Positions 42,556 to 53,356 of a stretch of 64,000 nucleotides of DNA are shown here, in pieces. The notes under the pieces were generated by a model. The model saw only the letters and a program-made list of their open reading frames with translations. It did no database searches and was not told where the DNA came from. The stretch spans positions 161,591,465 to 161,655,464 of the forward strand of contig CP136068.1 in assembly GCA_032622095.1 (NCBI GenBank), read 5' to 3'. The stretch is from Siphonodentalium dalli (taxonomy: Eukaryota > Mollusca > Scaphopoda > Gadilida > Siphonodentaliidae). The first letter of the stretch is position 1, and every line of letters begins with the position of its first letter. The position numbers and the translations under genes were made by a program.

Positions 42556-42896
42556 CCTGCTGGACAAAACAAGTGTCCACTTTTAAAACCGAGGTGTGGT
42601 TAGCGTTGCCACCGCGGCCGAAATGCTACTACACCGCAGCTCCACCGGCTAACTACAGTTGGGCCGCGGTGTACCTCCCATTCAGCCATAGTGTAGTTGC
42701 CACGGTGTACGTTCATTAAACTGATACAAACCAGAAATCTAACCACGGTGTGCATGCCATTCGGCCGCGTTGTAGTTTCCTTTCGGCCAAGGTGTACTTG
42801 CCGTTTGGCCGCAGTGTACATGCCGTTCGACCGCGGTGCTCAACTGCAGTTACAAACTCTGACACCGCGGCTGAACGGCAAATACACCACGGTGAA
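42556..42896 (-). mobile_element. Second GCCGCGGTG-rich MITE, in the right foldback arm
   Basis: Same ~340 bp element starting GACAAAACAAGTGTCCAC; the other end has lost its TIR (CACCACGGTGAAGGG). It sits at a different arm position (the arm equivalent of 40500) than the left copy, so the two insertions were independent. Confidence 0.75.
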
Positions 42897-44210
42897 GGGT
42901 ATTATGGTTCATCTCAGTTCCGTCTCAAAGTTCTGCCCATTTCCTTTCAATAATATGGTCAGAATCACAAAAGAGGTTCTCCGCAAACTTTAAAATAAAT
43001 TTGTCATGCCCCATACGGAACTGGGACAACCATAATAGAACATTTAGTTGTCAGTTAATTAATTAACACGTATAATAACCAAGTGAGTCACAATTTGCTA
43101 CATTTTCGGATAACGCAGAGAATAATGTTATATATATAATGTTATAATGATATATGTAAAAAAAATAACTTATTACCAATTTGGTTGCCATATTGGAAGC
43201 CATCTTGAGCAATTTGTTCTATAAACACCGTAGTGTGACACATTTAAGATAGACCAATACAATAAACACCTTTAAATCCAAAGATAATTACATTACTAGA
43301 AAAATGGTCCAAACCTGAAAAGTTAATTTTTGCCGATATTTATGTCAAGTTTTTGAGAGAAACGTCCAATAGTTTCGGTGATGTCAGTGGTGGAAACAGT
43401 AACAATTAACCATGGTGCAGCAGACATGTTAGTATTCAATGTATAGAAGGCATAATAGCCAATGTTGTACATCAACCACAACTTGTAAGCGATTGCAGGA
43501 CACCCTAGAGCGATATTTACCATTTTTCCATATGTTGACGGCCATTTTGGCAGCCATTTTGAGCCAAAGTAAGAATTTTGGTTCCAGTGAGTTGGAATAT
43601 TCATAGGTAATGGTATGCCTCACTTAATTGCAACCTTCTGTTCATTTCTTGTTGAAATATGACTAGAATCCCAGTTGTGATTTTTTGGTGAAATTTTATA
43701 ACGCGTTCTGTAAAATCGAATTTTTGAGGGATCACAAGCGGATAGGACCCCAATAATTGCATATTTAATTTCTCCAATGATCAGTTAATATACAAAATAC
43801 AAAATAAAGTCATTTTACTGAACCAGTTCCAAACAGCATGAACTGATCTAGAATATATTTGTGAAAAAATGTCATATTTTCAACTTCCGGCGGCCATTTT
43901 GGTGGCCATCTTGGATGGTGAGTTTCAATTTTGGCCCAAACTAGTGTCATTATGTCTTAGCTTCATGAAAATATATACATTTTACTAGATTAGTCATGTG
44001 AATTTGCAACAAATTCCAAGTTACTGGTTTTACGTCTGGGAAAAAATTGGGGGGGGGGTATACTTTTTAGGGCGCTATAAAAATTTTTTATCAAGGCTGA
44101 CAGATGGCCAGCCGATAAAATCGTGATGTCGGATACCTGAATTCACAAAATCCGCAGAGAAAAAAACTTTATACGCCAAAACACGCATCCGTGACCTGGC
44201 GGCTGGACTA

Positions 44211-44340
44211 TATCAAATTTACATTGTTGTTAGTTAAATTTCCCTTCTAGGAAGTTTCTATATCCCCTAATTTGCAGAAGATAAAATTCATAAATGAGGT
44301 GCCCAATGGGTGAATATCACCAACTTCAACTGGGGAACTT
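44211..44340. repeat. Continuation of the ~440 bp tandem repeat after the foldback
   Basis: TATCAAATTTACATTGTTGT through CTTCAACTGGGGAACTT matches 38287-38415. Confidence 0.85.
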
Positions 44341-45180
44341 AATTTTTATCCTTATCAGATTTGTGAAAATGGGATCACAAAGTCAAATAAGGGCAGAGCA
44401 AGAGACTTAACTATTTCACTACATAGTAATTCTTAAAATATGTTTGCAAGAACTAGTTGGCTTATATAGAATGGAATGTTCTTCCTTGACTGCAATTCAG
44501 ATTTTTTTATTGGGGTCACTTGGTCAAATAGGGGCCAATCGAATGACAGTTTTCCTCTTAATATGCTTCCTTCACAAGGACCATCATGTCTATTTGAATG
44601 ATATTTATGATATGTATGAAGGGTTCTTTGGTGTCTGGGATTCAAATTTATTCAGATGGGGTCACCAGGTTAAATAGGGTGGGACCAGGGACATAACTAT
44701 ATGTCTATATAGTAATTCTTAAAATGTCTTCTCAAGAGAGTTTGGACTATTTAGCTTACATATAGTATGGAGGAATCATGAGGATCCTTTAGTGACTGAG
44801 ATTCAGATTTGTTAAAATGAGGTCAACCTGTCAAGAAATGGCAGGCTATGGGGAGTTAACATTTTTGTGTCTAACAAAATCATCGAAATACCAAATTCAT
44901 TAAAACATCTACATTGGAACCACCTGACTGATTGGTCTGACATACATGTATTGTGTTTTGGGTCCATTGGGCTTCAAACATGTTTAAATGGTTTTAGAAA
45001 AAGGCGCTTGAGAGATTGGAAATTTCCAACAATTGAGAAAGTTTGAGGTGTCGGTTGTGAAATTCCAACCTAAGACTTGGGAGTCTGGATCCCGGTCGGG
45101 AGGGGACTTGTTGAGCTGGAGGCGGGGGGTGATCAGTCTGCATGCTACTGATCACGGTCGTCAACCTGGAAATTATTGAA
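44341..45180 (+). mobile_element. AGCTCACC-family element, inverted partial copy
   Basis: Reads as the reverse complement of 55800-56420 and 61000-61600: GGTCACTTGGTCAAATAGGG, CAGATTTGTTAAAATGAGG, then TTGGAAATTTCCAACAATTG, CCAACCTAAGACTTGGGAGT, CTGGATCCCGGTCGGGAGGG. Ends near GGTGATCAGTCTGC. Confidence 0.75.
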
Positions 45181-45256
45181 TTGCATCGTCCAATTTAACC
45201 ACTATATGATTATGGGTGATCCACATTTGGCAGCGATGTATTGGGGACTAGCAATA

Positions 45257-45707
45257 GGTTACACTGGTGTAAATGTTTTCCATAAGCCTCAGTGCTAACG
45301 TTTTAGCGTATAGTGTTGGCAATATAAATGTTGGGTCCAAAATTTTCTTTAAATCTGAAAAATTGACATTTTGGGAAACTTTTTACACAAAAAAATCATG
45401 TCTGTCTAGCAGGGAATTCGCCTTTAAATCTTATGTTTTCGTAACTAGTGTCAGAACCACATAAAATAATACAGTCATATTTTAGACCACACCAAAAAAT
45501 TCAAACTTCACTACAAAGGGTTAATTCCTGTGCCAATGGTTATTTTACCTTTGGGAAATCATAGGGAAGAGGTGTGATGATTTTTGTATGTGAAAAGCAC
45601 ACAAGGCTATTGACCAATCAGGGCCCAGTGTCTATTTTATTCTCTCCTATATATTCCTCCCGCATCCGCTAGATGTCACTCGGAACCTTATTTACACCAG
45701 TGTAACC
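45257..45707. mobile_element. 451 bp MITE with GGTTACACTGGTGTAAA ends
   Basis: Perfect 17 bp inverted ends at 45257-45273 and 45691-45707; AATA on both sides looks like a 4 bp target duplication. The interior is A+T-rich; the ORF 45273-45464 has no signature. Confidence 0.8.
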
Positions 45708-46375
45708 AATATACGACTTCAAATGATTTCTGCCTATCTCAGCAGAGACATGTCATGAGTTTATAACCACCCCCTCCACCCACCACGATCCGCCAAAACG
45801 GCGTGCCAAATACGGTGAAATACGAAACAATCCAGGAAATAAATTGCAAGGAATTCCAAACATTTTTCTGAATGTCCTATTGGGGGAAAAGCTGGAATAT
45901 GAATTCCCTTCTCTTATTCGTTGAATGTTGGAAATCTTGGAAGAACTGTTGGTTTATATACAACTGATAATGGCAACAGGAAAGTTTTAAATTTCAGGGG
46001 TGGGGGGGGGGGGGCAAGTATGAATAAATATATACCAGTACCATGCAGCTGGGATTTGATGGTCTTGGTTGCTATAGAAACAGGCTCTTGTGTTAATATC
46101 CCCATCACCAACTCTATTTCCCACTCTCGTGTGTCCTAAAGCTAACAACATAAAAACCCTGTTTTCGCTGACAGACACACCCATGTAATGCAATTGTCGT
46201 GTGGGAAAGGTTAGATTCGTGCATGTGTATATAGCCCCCCCCCCCCCCCCCCTCCACCACAACCGCTGTCTCGTGACACACAATCATTCGTACGTCCTCG
46301 TTTCATATTGACCCTTTCCACACTAAACGGATTGCTGCAATTTCAGTTATAAAACTATTCATTGGAACTGTCTAT
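45708..46375. other. No gene; G13 and C18 tracts
   Basis: Runs of 13 G (46002-46014) and 18 C (46235-46252) bracket a 220 bp stretch. ORFs here are created by the homopolymers. Confidence 0.45.
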
Positions 46376-46545
46376 TATTCATTTAGAGGGGTATTTAGAT
46401 AATAAAAGCAGACGACAGGCAGAAACACAGATAATGCAAGATCAGAATTATTCATTGGAAATGTTCACATAATAAGTTCAACATAATGGTCGTAAAACTT
46501 TGTTGAACTTATTATCTGAACATTTCCTAAGGGATAACGGGGATA
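46376..46545 (+). repeat. Hairpin-ended interspersed repeat, copy 3
   Basis: Contains AAAGCAGACGACAGGC and an inverted pair: GGAAATGTTCACATAATAAG at 46459 faces CTTATTATCTGAACATTTCC ending 46529. Related to 1-175 and 5630-5825. Confidence 0.65.
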
Positions 46546-46547
46546 AC

Positions 46548-46870
46548 AAATATTTGAATCGAGTCGAGGAACCCACCCATCAAATCTATGAGTTATCAGA
46601 TTTCGATTTTTGAAATCTGTTATTTTTCACCACCTGGAATATTTGGCGGCCTAGAAAATATTCGACGAGCCGACGACATACTCTCGATACCAAATTGCGT
46701 TGAAGAAAATGTTGATATATTATATAGCACGTTTTGGAAAATGACAGTGGTTAGAATTATTTTTTGGTAGTTAATCGATTCTGATAATTAAAGCATATTT
46801 TGAATTAATTTTGTAGTTGTTGGAATCTGATGATACCGTGACCATCGAATCGGATTGAGTACCATTATAG
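46548..46870 (+). repeat. ~330 bp direct repeat, left copy
   Basis: TTTGAATCGAGTCGAGGAACC to GACCATCGAATCGGATTGAG, TACC. A diverged copy in the same orientation is at 52165-52535, on the other side of the older foldback element. Confidence 0.75.
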
Positions 46871-48239
46871 TCTGGTCGATAAATTCAAAATTTAGACTAA
46901 GTTGTTTTAACCATTTTGAAGAGGACGATATCCTCTATAACATATCAAAAATCCGTTAAAATCCGCTTTGAGCATTTTCTGTAATTCAAGATGGCGTCCA
47001 AGATGGTTGCCATTTTCCGTTAAGTCAGTTTGATGCAAATATAGTGAGAAAATCTCATTTGTATATGTCAAATGTATACAAATGTACACATTTTTGTGAA
47101 GCTAAGACATTACGCTACCTATTTTTTACGCCAAAATTGGAACTCCCCGCACAAGATATGGGAAGTGGAAAAGTTAACTTTTTTTACTAATATCTTTAAG
47201 ATAAGTTTCTGCTGTTTGGAACTGTTTGAGAATTGTGATATTTATTTTGTATTTATACCATGTTAACTGACCATTGCAGCAATGAAACATGCCATTCACG
47301 GGGTCCCCACCCCTTCCGATCACTCAAAAATTCGAGTTTATAGAACGCCGCATAACATTTCACGAAGAAATCACCATTGGGATACTAATCATATTTCATC
47401 AAGGAATTGGAAGAACTGTGCAATGTAAGTGATGCATGCTATTTCTTATGGATACCCCAACTCAATAGTACCAAAATTGACACTTTGGCTCAAAATGACT
47501 GCCATAATGGCGGCCAAAATATATAAAAATGGTAAAAATTGCACCAGCGTGCCATGCAACCGAATATAAGATGTCGTTGATGAAGAACATTGACTATTCT
47601 GTCTTATAGACATTTAATACTAACATTTCTAATGCACTTTGATTCATTTTTACTATTTTAACTACTGAAATTACCAGAATTATTGGATTTTTCTATCACA
47701 AACTTGGCATCAAAATCGGCAAATAATCACTTTTCAGGTTTGGACCATTTTTTCCAAGTAAATCTTTGGTATGAAAGGTGTTTTTTATTTTGATCGGTCT
47801 TAACTGTGTCACACTGATGTGTTTTAGATTAAATTACTCAAGATGGCTTGCAAAATGGTAACTAAATTTGATAAAAAGTTTATTTGTCACATTTACTCGG
47901 AACATTATTTTCTGCAGTTCTATTCTGGTTGTCCCAGTACATTATGAGGCATGACAAATCTTTTTAAAGGATGCAGTATGGATTTTTCCGAAAACTTCTT
48001 TAGTGATTCTGTCCATGTTTTTGAACGGAAATGGGCAGAACGTTGAAACTGAGAGGGATCATATTATTTGGCTACTCTGGTCCATTAGCATCAAATTGAT
48101 CAACTTACAAACGTATTGTCAGGAAAACTGTTTCCTTTATATTGCATATAAAACGTCATTAAGGTGGAGAACACTCTGATATTACCTCTCTATCAATTAA
48201 CATATCCTTGAGTTATAGCGATAGGAAAGCGAGAGTCAC

Positions 48240-49250
48240 CCAAAGGCACACAACTCACACATGACCATGCGTCACTCCATATATACATGAACACCACATA
48301 AATGACCATGTGCCACTCGCGTTATACACATACACCTCACCCATTACCATACAGCCATACTTGGGCATACCCATACACCAACACATGGCCATATAGCCGT
48401 GAGTAACCATACAGGCACAACATGTATACTCCTACCCTCACACAAGACAATATAGTCACGACATGTATACCTATGCACTACATTTATGAACATACAATAA
48501 CCTCTTGTATACCTATTCGACTCACCATTGGTCACACAGTCAGTCCTTCTAGATATACCAATACCCCGCAAAAACGACCATTCGAACATTCCAGACTTTG
48601 AAATACAACCCAACCATGACAATTCAGCCACTCGGTGTATACCGGTACACTCACCAATAACAATACAGCCACAACAGATAAACATATACATCCTACCCAT
48701 GACCATGATGTCACTTTCTATATACACAAGCCCACCATTGACCATCAAACTGTACTCCAAGTATCCAAATACACTTCAACAACAATGACCGTACAGTCAT
48801 TCCATGTACACATATATGCATTGCCCATTACCATACACCCCCCTATGTATCCATACACCCGATCCATTTAATACCATACAGCCAACACATCTACACATTT
48901 AAACCCACCCATGCCAATACGGCCACACAACGTATACCTGTACATCCCATCCATGACCGCACAGTCACTCCATATATACAAAAACAAACAGGTGGACAAT
49001 GTAGCTACTATCGTTATACCCATACACCATTTCAATGACCAGACAGCCACTCCCTGTATGCATGTTCACCTCACACATAACCCTACAGCTACTCCTTGTA
49101 TACCTATACATCTCAACATGGACACCCCATCCGTGGCCATATAGTCACACAGTGTATAACTATTCACACATTCACTAATACAATAACTCCCTGTATTCCT
49201 ACTCACCTCACCTATGAGCATACAGTCAACAGATATACACACTGTATTCA
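48240..49250. repeat. ~60 bp minisatellite in the older foldback element
   Basis: About 17 degenerate units of ACCATACAGTCACTCC, ATATACC, CACCTCACCCATG type, all on the plus strand, so the centre here is not palindromic. ORFs on both strands are shadows. Confidence 0.85.
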
Positions 49251-49369
49251 ATTGATAAATGTTGATGCCAATGGGCTAAATGCTAATGGGCCAGTGTAGC
49301 CACATATGATCCCCCTCAGTTCAGTTTCAACGTTCTGCCCATTTCCGTTCAAAAACATTAACATAATCC

Positions 49370-51132
49370 ATGGGGGGGGGGCGAAAAAAAAATTGCGAGA
49401 CGTGGGGTGGGGGTGGGTGCGTACCCGAGGCCGGAAACAGTTTTTGACCACTTTTTTTTTCATTGACATATTTTCAACTGTTTTAAACATATTTGTTTAT
49501 ATGTTGTGGCTTGTTGCAATATGAGAAGCACTAATACATTCAATATTGTTATAATTACCCCCATCAGTTGATATAAAATGGAAAAATAGTGAATATTGTG
49601 GGGGTGGTCCCAAAATTTTCATTGATTTTTTTGCGCGCAAATATTTTTTATTGTGTCTGTTTCAGCTTGCTTGGCAGTTTTTATATTGAAAAGTGTCTAG
49701 TTCACGGTGTAGTTCAATAAAAAAAAAGATACTTCAGATAGCTCTAGGGTAGGGTGAACTTAATGCAGTCTGACAATATCAGCTAACAACTCAAGACAGA
49801 ATATTACAATAATTCTTCTACTTCATGACAGTCTCTTTACTCATACAGTTAGTTGTTGCATGAGTGTAATGTATGAAATAAGTATTTGTATCAGTGTTTG
49901 TATACTTAAATTTATTTTTAAATATACTTATGTCAAATAATTATTTGAATTGTCAAATTATTTGTTTCAGGGTTGTTGACAGCCATCAATAAGTAAATAG
50001 GTAGACATGAAATAAAGTTTTAATAATATTTATTGAAAGAAACAAAAATATAACCTTCTTTGGATAGTCTTCTGAAAAGTATAAAAATATTATTTAAATA
50101 GATGTGAAGAGGGGCCAGGACACATTACAGTTTTGTTCACATTGTAATTATTATATCCCATGATTACCTGCATATACTAGTATGTAAATGATACTTAATG
50201 TCTAATTCAGGCTAATTTGAAAATTATCAAAGAAGAAAATTAATTTACTTAATTATTGTATATTTATAAGATGATGTGCATGCAAGGTGGTCTAGTTTGA
50301 AGGCATACATACAGGTCATGTACAGAATGTGTGTGAATTTCTTATTGCATATGAACTCCATCCAGTACATGACCGAAGTTCAGCTCTGATTGTCCAAATG
50401 AATCTCAGTAATAAACATCCGTGTATATGGATTTGGTACTAAATTGACCATCCGCGTTGAAACTCAAAGGGTTAAACATTAGTTTAGGCCTAGTCCCAAG
50501 TCGTAATGCGAGGTCGGGTCGGTGGTCATGCAGGCATACATAAAAGTTCATTCGTACACTGGTTCATATCCACATTTTCCTTTTTGGTATTACTATAGGC
50601 TCTAGGCCTACTAGTTGATGCTGGTTGATGTCTGAAAAAAAGATAAATTTAATTTAATTTAATTTTCTATTATAGGCCCTAACACTGGCCCTAGTTGTTT
50701 TTTGTTGTCATTCCAGGGGATTCAACATATATTTCATCTACTCACACAAATGAATAGGCTGGGTTATAAATTTACCAATATAATCACATCATATTCTACC
50801 TTTGTTGATTACTTAGAGTTCAATTTAGTTGAGATTATCGCTGATTACAGCTGATTATCGCATAATTATCAGCCAAGAAAATATTTGTCTTGCACATGTT
50901 TGTAAACAGGAAGTAACATTTAATTTGGTCTTTCAAATGGACCAATATATAGCGGTTGGTCGTTTTTACAGAGGGGACCAACATAAAGCTTTGGGGTTTT
51001 GGGGTGGGTGTCTAAAATTTTATGAAAAAAAATGAAAGAAAGGGTGGGTGGGTGTAAAAAAAAATAGCAATGTAAAAAAAAAACACCCCACGTCTCGCAA
51101 CATTTTTTCGCCCCCCCCCCCCCCCCCCCCTG
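49370..51132. mobile_element. 1.76 kb hAT-like element with poly-G/poly-C ends
   Basis: CATAATCC at 49362-49369 and 51133-51140 is an 8 bp target duplication. Ends are ATG10CGAAAAAA..TTGCGAGACGTGGGGTG at the left and the complement ending C20TG at the right. CAGGG-type ends plus an 8 bp duplication fit the hAT superfamily (the first C is lost at the left). No transposase is visible; the 68-codon ORF 50829-51035 is unassigned. Confidence 0.65.
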
Positions 51133-51412
51133 CATAATCCCAAATTTTCGGTATAATCCATACTGCACCCCTTAAAATGAACTTGTCATGCCTCATAAGG
51201 TACTGGGACAACCAAAATAGAACATTTATTTGATTAAGTAGCATGTTTAATAACGAAGTGAGTCACAAATTTGCTATTTTTTCGGAACAGCGGAGAATAA
51301 TTTTCGGGATATATGTGACAAATCAACATTTTATCAAATTTGGTTGCCATTTTGCAAGCCATCTTGAGTCATATTGTCTAAAACACATCAAAACAATAAA
51401 CACCTTGGAAAA

Positions 51413-52164
51413 CAACAATGGTTCCATTTATTTACCAGACTATTAAGTTATGTTTACAAAACATTAAAAAAATACGTTTTAAAATGTGTTAATAACGACT
51501 GTGTTGGTTGTTACAAGCTGACAAAATTCAAAATGTCTATTGCTGTCGTTTTGCAAACACCAGCGCAGATATTCACATATTTAAAAACCAATATATGATA
51601 TATGTTCTTGAATGTTTCATACAGGCATGAGGCATTGTTTTTTTCTCTCTCTCAATCCGCTCGGATTAGTCAAACACCGCGAAAATGGCAACTTTAGAAC
51701 AGATAACGGTACTTTTTCGTAACAGCATCATTTTGTCCCACCAGCATCAAAGCATTCAGCAGGACCAGAGATATCTATATATCTCTGAGAGGACCCATCA
51801 AAAACACAGCAAATTAACAGGTCCATTTAACCAAGGGTGATAACTCTATTAATTTCACCAGGGATTGTAACTCTATTCATTTAACCAGTGAAGGAAGTTG
51901 ACGATTGCAGTGTTCCCACTCTTAGCTAACCAAATTAACAATATTAATTGATGCTCTGTCCGATTTGACACGCACAACTACCATTCTGTACGTTTTCCAG
52001 AAAAGAGCTTTTGTGGTCATTTTCGACATTTTATGCTTATGGATTATTTTGTGAATTTTCTCGATGACCGTGTGATACAAAATGATGGTGATTGCGTGTA
52101 TTTTTCATATTATTTTACAAATTTATATTTCCTTGGCTTCGGGGGCGGGGGGGGGGTCAAACAT
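51413..52164. other. No recognised gene; G-tract at 52147-52156
   Basis: A+T-rich. GGTGATAACTCTATTAATT and GGATTGTAACTCTATTCATT are a short tandem pair near 51840-51880. Confidence 0.45.
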
Positions 52165-52535
52165 ATTTGAATCGAGTCGATGAACCCACCCATCAAAGTT
52201 CAGAGTGATCAGATATCGATTTGTGAATTATATTACTTAAATTGGCACCACCGATAATTTTAGTGGCCCAGTGAAACGTCAACGAGAAGACGGTCTCAGA
52301 CCAAATTGCGGATGAAGATGGATAACCCTAAAATCAAGTGGCTTTTCTGTGTTTGACAAACCGGCAAAATTTCGTTGAACAAAATGTTGATAAATAACAG
52401 GTTTTGGGCACTTTTATACTATAGTTGACTGTGGTTAGCATTATTTTGGACAATTAATTTATTCTGATAACTGGAGCGGCATTTAAAACATGATGATATG
52501 GGGACCATCGAATCGGATTGAGTACCTTTAATATT
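52165..52535 (+). repeat. ~330-370 bp direct repeat, right copy
   Basis: TTTGAATCGAGTCGATGAACC to GACCATCGAATCGGATTGAG, TACC; same orientation as 46548-46870, with a ~50 bp internal insertion relative to it. Confidence 0.75.
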
Positions 52536-52550
52536 ATATAATACAAATAC

Positions 52551-52724
52551 CTGAGTTCCAGGGTTCTCTACAATTTTAGTTACTACTCTTTTTTTTATTT
52601 TTGAACTGGCTAATACTGCTCTAAAAACAACAGTCTTCCTGTTCACCATTAGCGGACTATAAGCTTCCGGCGAGCAAGGTATGGCACGTTGTTTGCGGGC
52701 CCAGGACACTGTGGCATTCCCCAT
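52551..52724 (-). CDS. Very tentative coding exon, unknown protein
   Basis: The minus-strand frame starts ATG at 52724 and reads MGNATVSWARKQRAIPCSPE, continuing for 58 codons to ...NPGTQ, where CTCAG is followed by GTATTTG, a plausible splice donor. Just upstream on the same strand, AATTGAATG is followed by GTAAGTG, another donor-like site (52758-52766 area). No family recognised. It could easily be chance. Confidence 0.15.
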
Positions 52725-53217
52725 TGCTCATTCTGATGTGCGATCCATAAAACACTTACCATTCAATTTGCAGCCTCTTTGGCCGCATCTGACAGGCAAA
52801 TTTAAGGCCGCCTATTTGGCTAAAACGTTTTTTTTTAGAGTGTCCTTTATGTAGAATACAATGCGAATAAACAGGAACGCGTGCCAAATAATTCATTTAC
52901 ATTGTACTGTGGTTATTGCCTGACCACAAATATGATCCCCGACAGAAGAAATGTAATTTAAGAAAGGAAAAATAGGCAACAGAAAACAAGTCGGTGTGAG
53001 TTTTTCACGTTCACTGCGCACTTGGAAGTTGGAAGCCCCATTACTCTTATTCCACTGACATAATCATGTCACGTCACCGACAATAATAATCTAAATGGCC
53101 ATGTATTGATCATAATGACACATTGAGATGTGTTGAAAGATATGTTATTACCTTACAATTTGGTGCATCTCGTTTAAAAAAAAACCCACATATTTTCCAG
53201 TGTATTTTCAACTAAAA
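52725..53217. other. No recognised repeat; possibly single-copy flank
   Basis: Sequence without matches to the repeat families of the window, with moderate G+C. It would be the upstream region of the exon proposed at 53230. Confidence 0.4.
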
Positions 53218-53229
53218 ATGTGCATCAAA

Positions 53230-53356
53230 ATGAAAACGATAGTTTTATTATTTTTAACATGTATCCAAGGGCTTGGGCATAGAATAAAACAAGAGCTGAG
53301 TCGCCATGTGTCATCTCGCATTGAGTGGGAATACCCTGAGTACACCGTGTGTAGAG
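53230..53356 (+). CDS. Candidate first exon of a secreted protein
   Basis: ATG at 53230 (or an in-frame ATG at 53218) gives MKTIVLLFLTCIQGLG, a good signal peptide with a basic start, hydrophobic core and small residues before a cleavage point. Then come HRIKQELSRHVSSRIEWEYP and EYTVCR. The frame ends in G|GTTAGT, a sound splice donor at 53357; reading through meets TAG at once. Seen: the frame, the hydrophobic core, the donor. Inferred: that it is a real exon. No family recognised and no downstream exon found in the remaining 10 kb, which is repeats. Confidence 0.3.

Larger units (their letters stand above)
39170..44210. mobile_element. 5.04 kb foldback transposon with ~2.1 kb inverted arms
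   Basis: Arms 39170-41310 and 42080-44210 are inverted copies, beginning TAGTCCGGTCGCC and, on the other strand, TAGTCCAGCCGCC. The host ~440 bp repeat, uninterrupted at 38290 and 38736, reads CTATAGTATCAAATTT. Here CTATAG-TAT precedes and TAT-CAAATTT follows, so insertion duplicated 3 bp (TAT). The outer ~1.45 kb of each arm is unique-type sequence with paired ATGGC motifs. The inner part and ~770 bp loop are a ~60 bp minisatellite whose orientation flips at the centre. No transposase frame: ORFs are shadows on both strands. The element must be mobilised in trans or by a non-DDE route. Confidence 0.88.
46980..51412. mobile_element. Older foldback element related to 39170-44210
   Basis: Left arm 46980-48130 aligns with 39430-40510 (AAGCTAAGACATTA, CTGCTGTTTGGAACTG, TTTGGCTCAAAATG, GGTTTGGACCATTTTTT, GGAAATGGGCAGAAC). 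A ~60 bp minisatellite fills 48240-49250. The right arm is present in part (49290-49369 and 51141-51412) and is truncated outside 51412. The hAT-like element at 49370-51132 interrupts it. More diverged than the 39-44 kb copy. Confidence 0.72.

Noticed and set aside
48344..48760. 138-codon minus-strand ORF
   Set aside because: Same minisatellite shadow in the older foldback element.
46548..52535. Direct repeats as LTRs of a retroelement
   Set aside because: The interior is an inverted-repeat foldback with a minisatellite; no gag/pol frames, primer-binding site or TG..CA ends.
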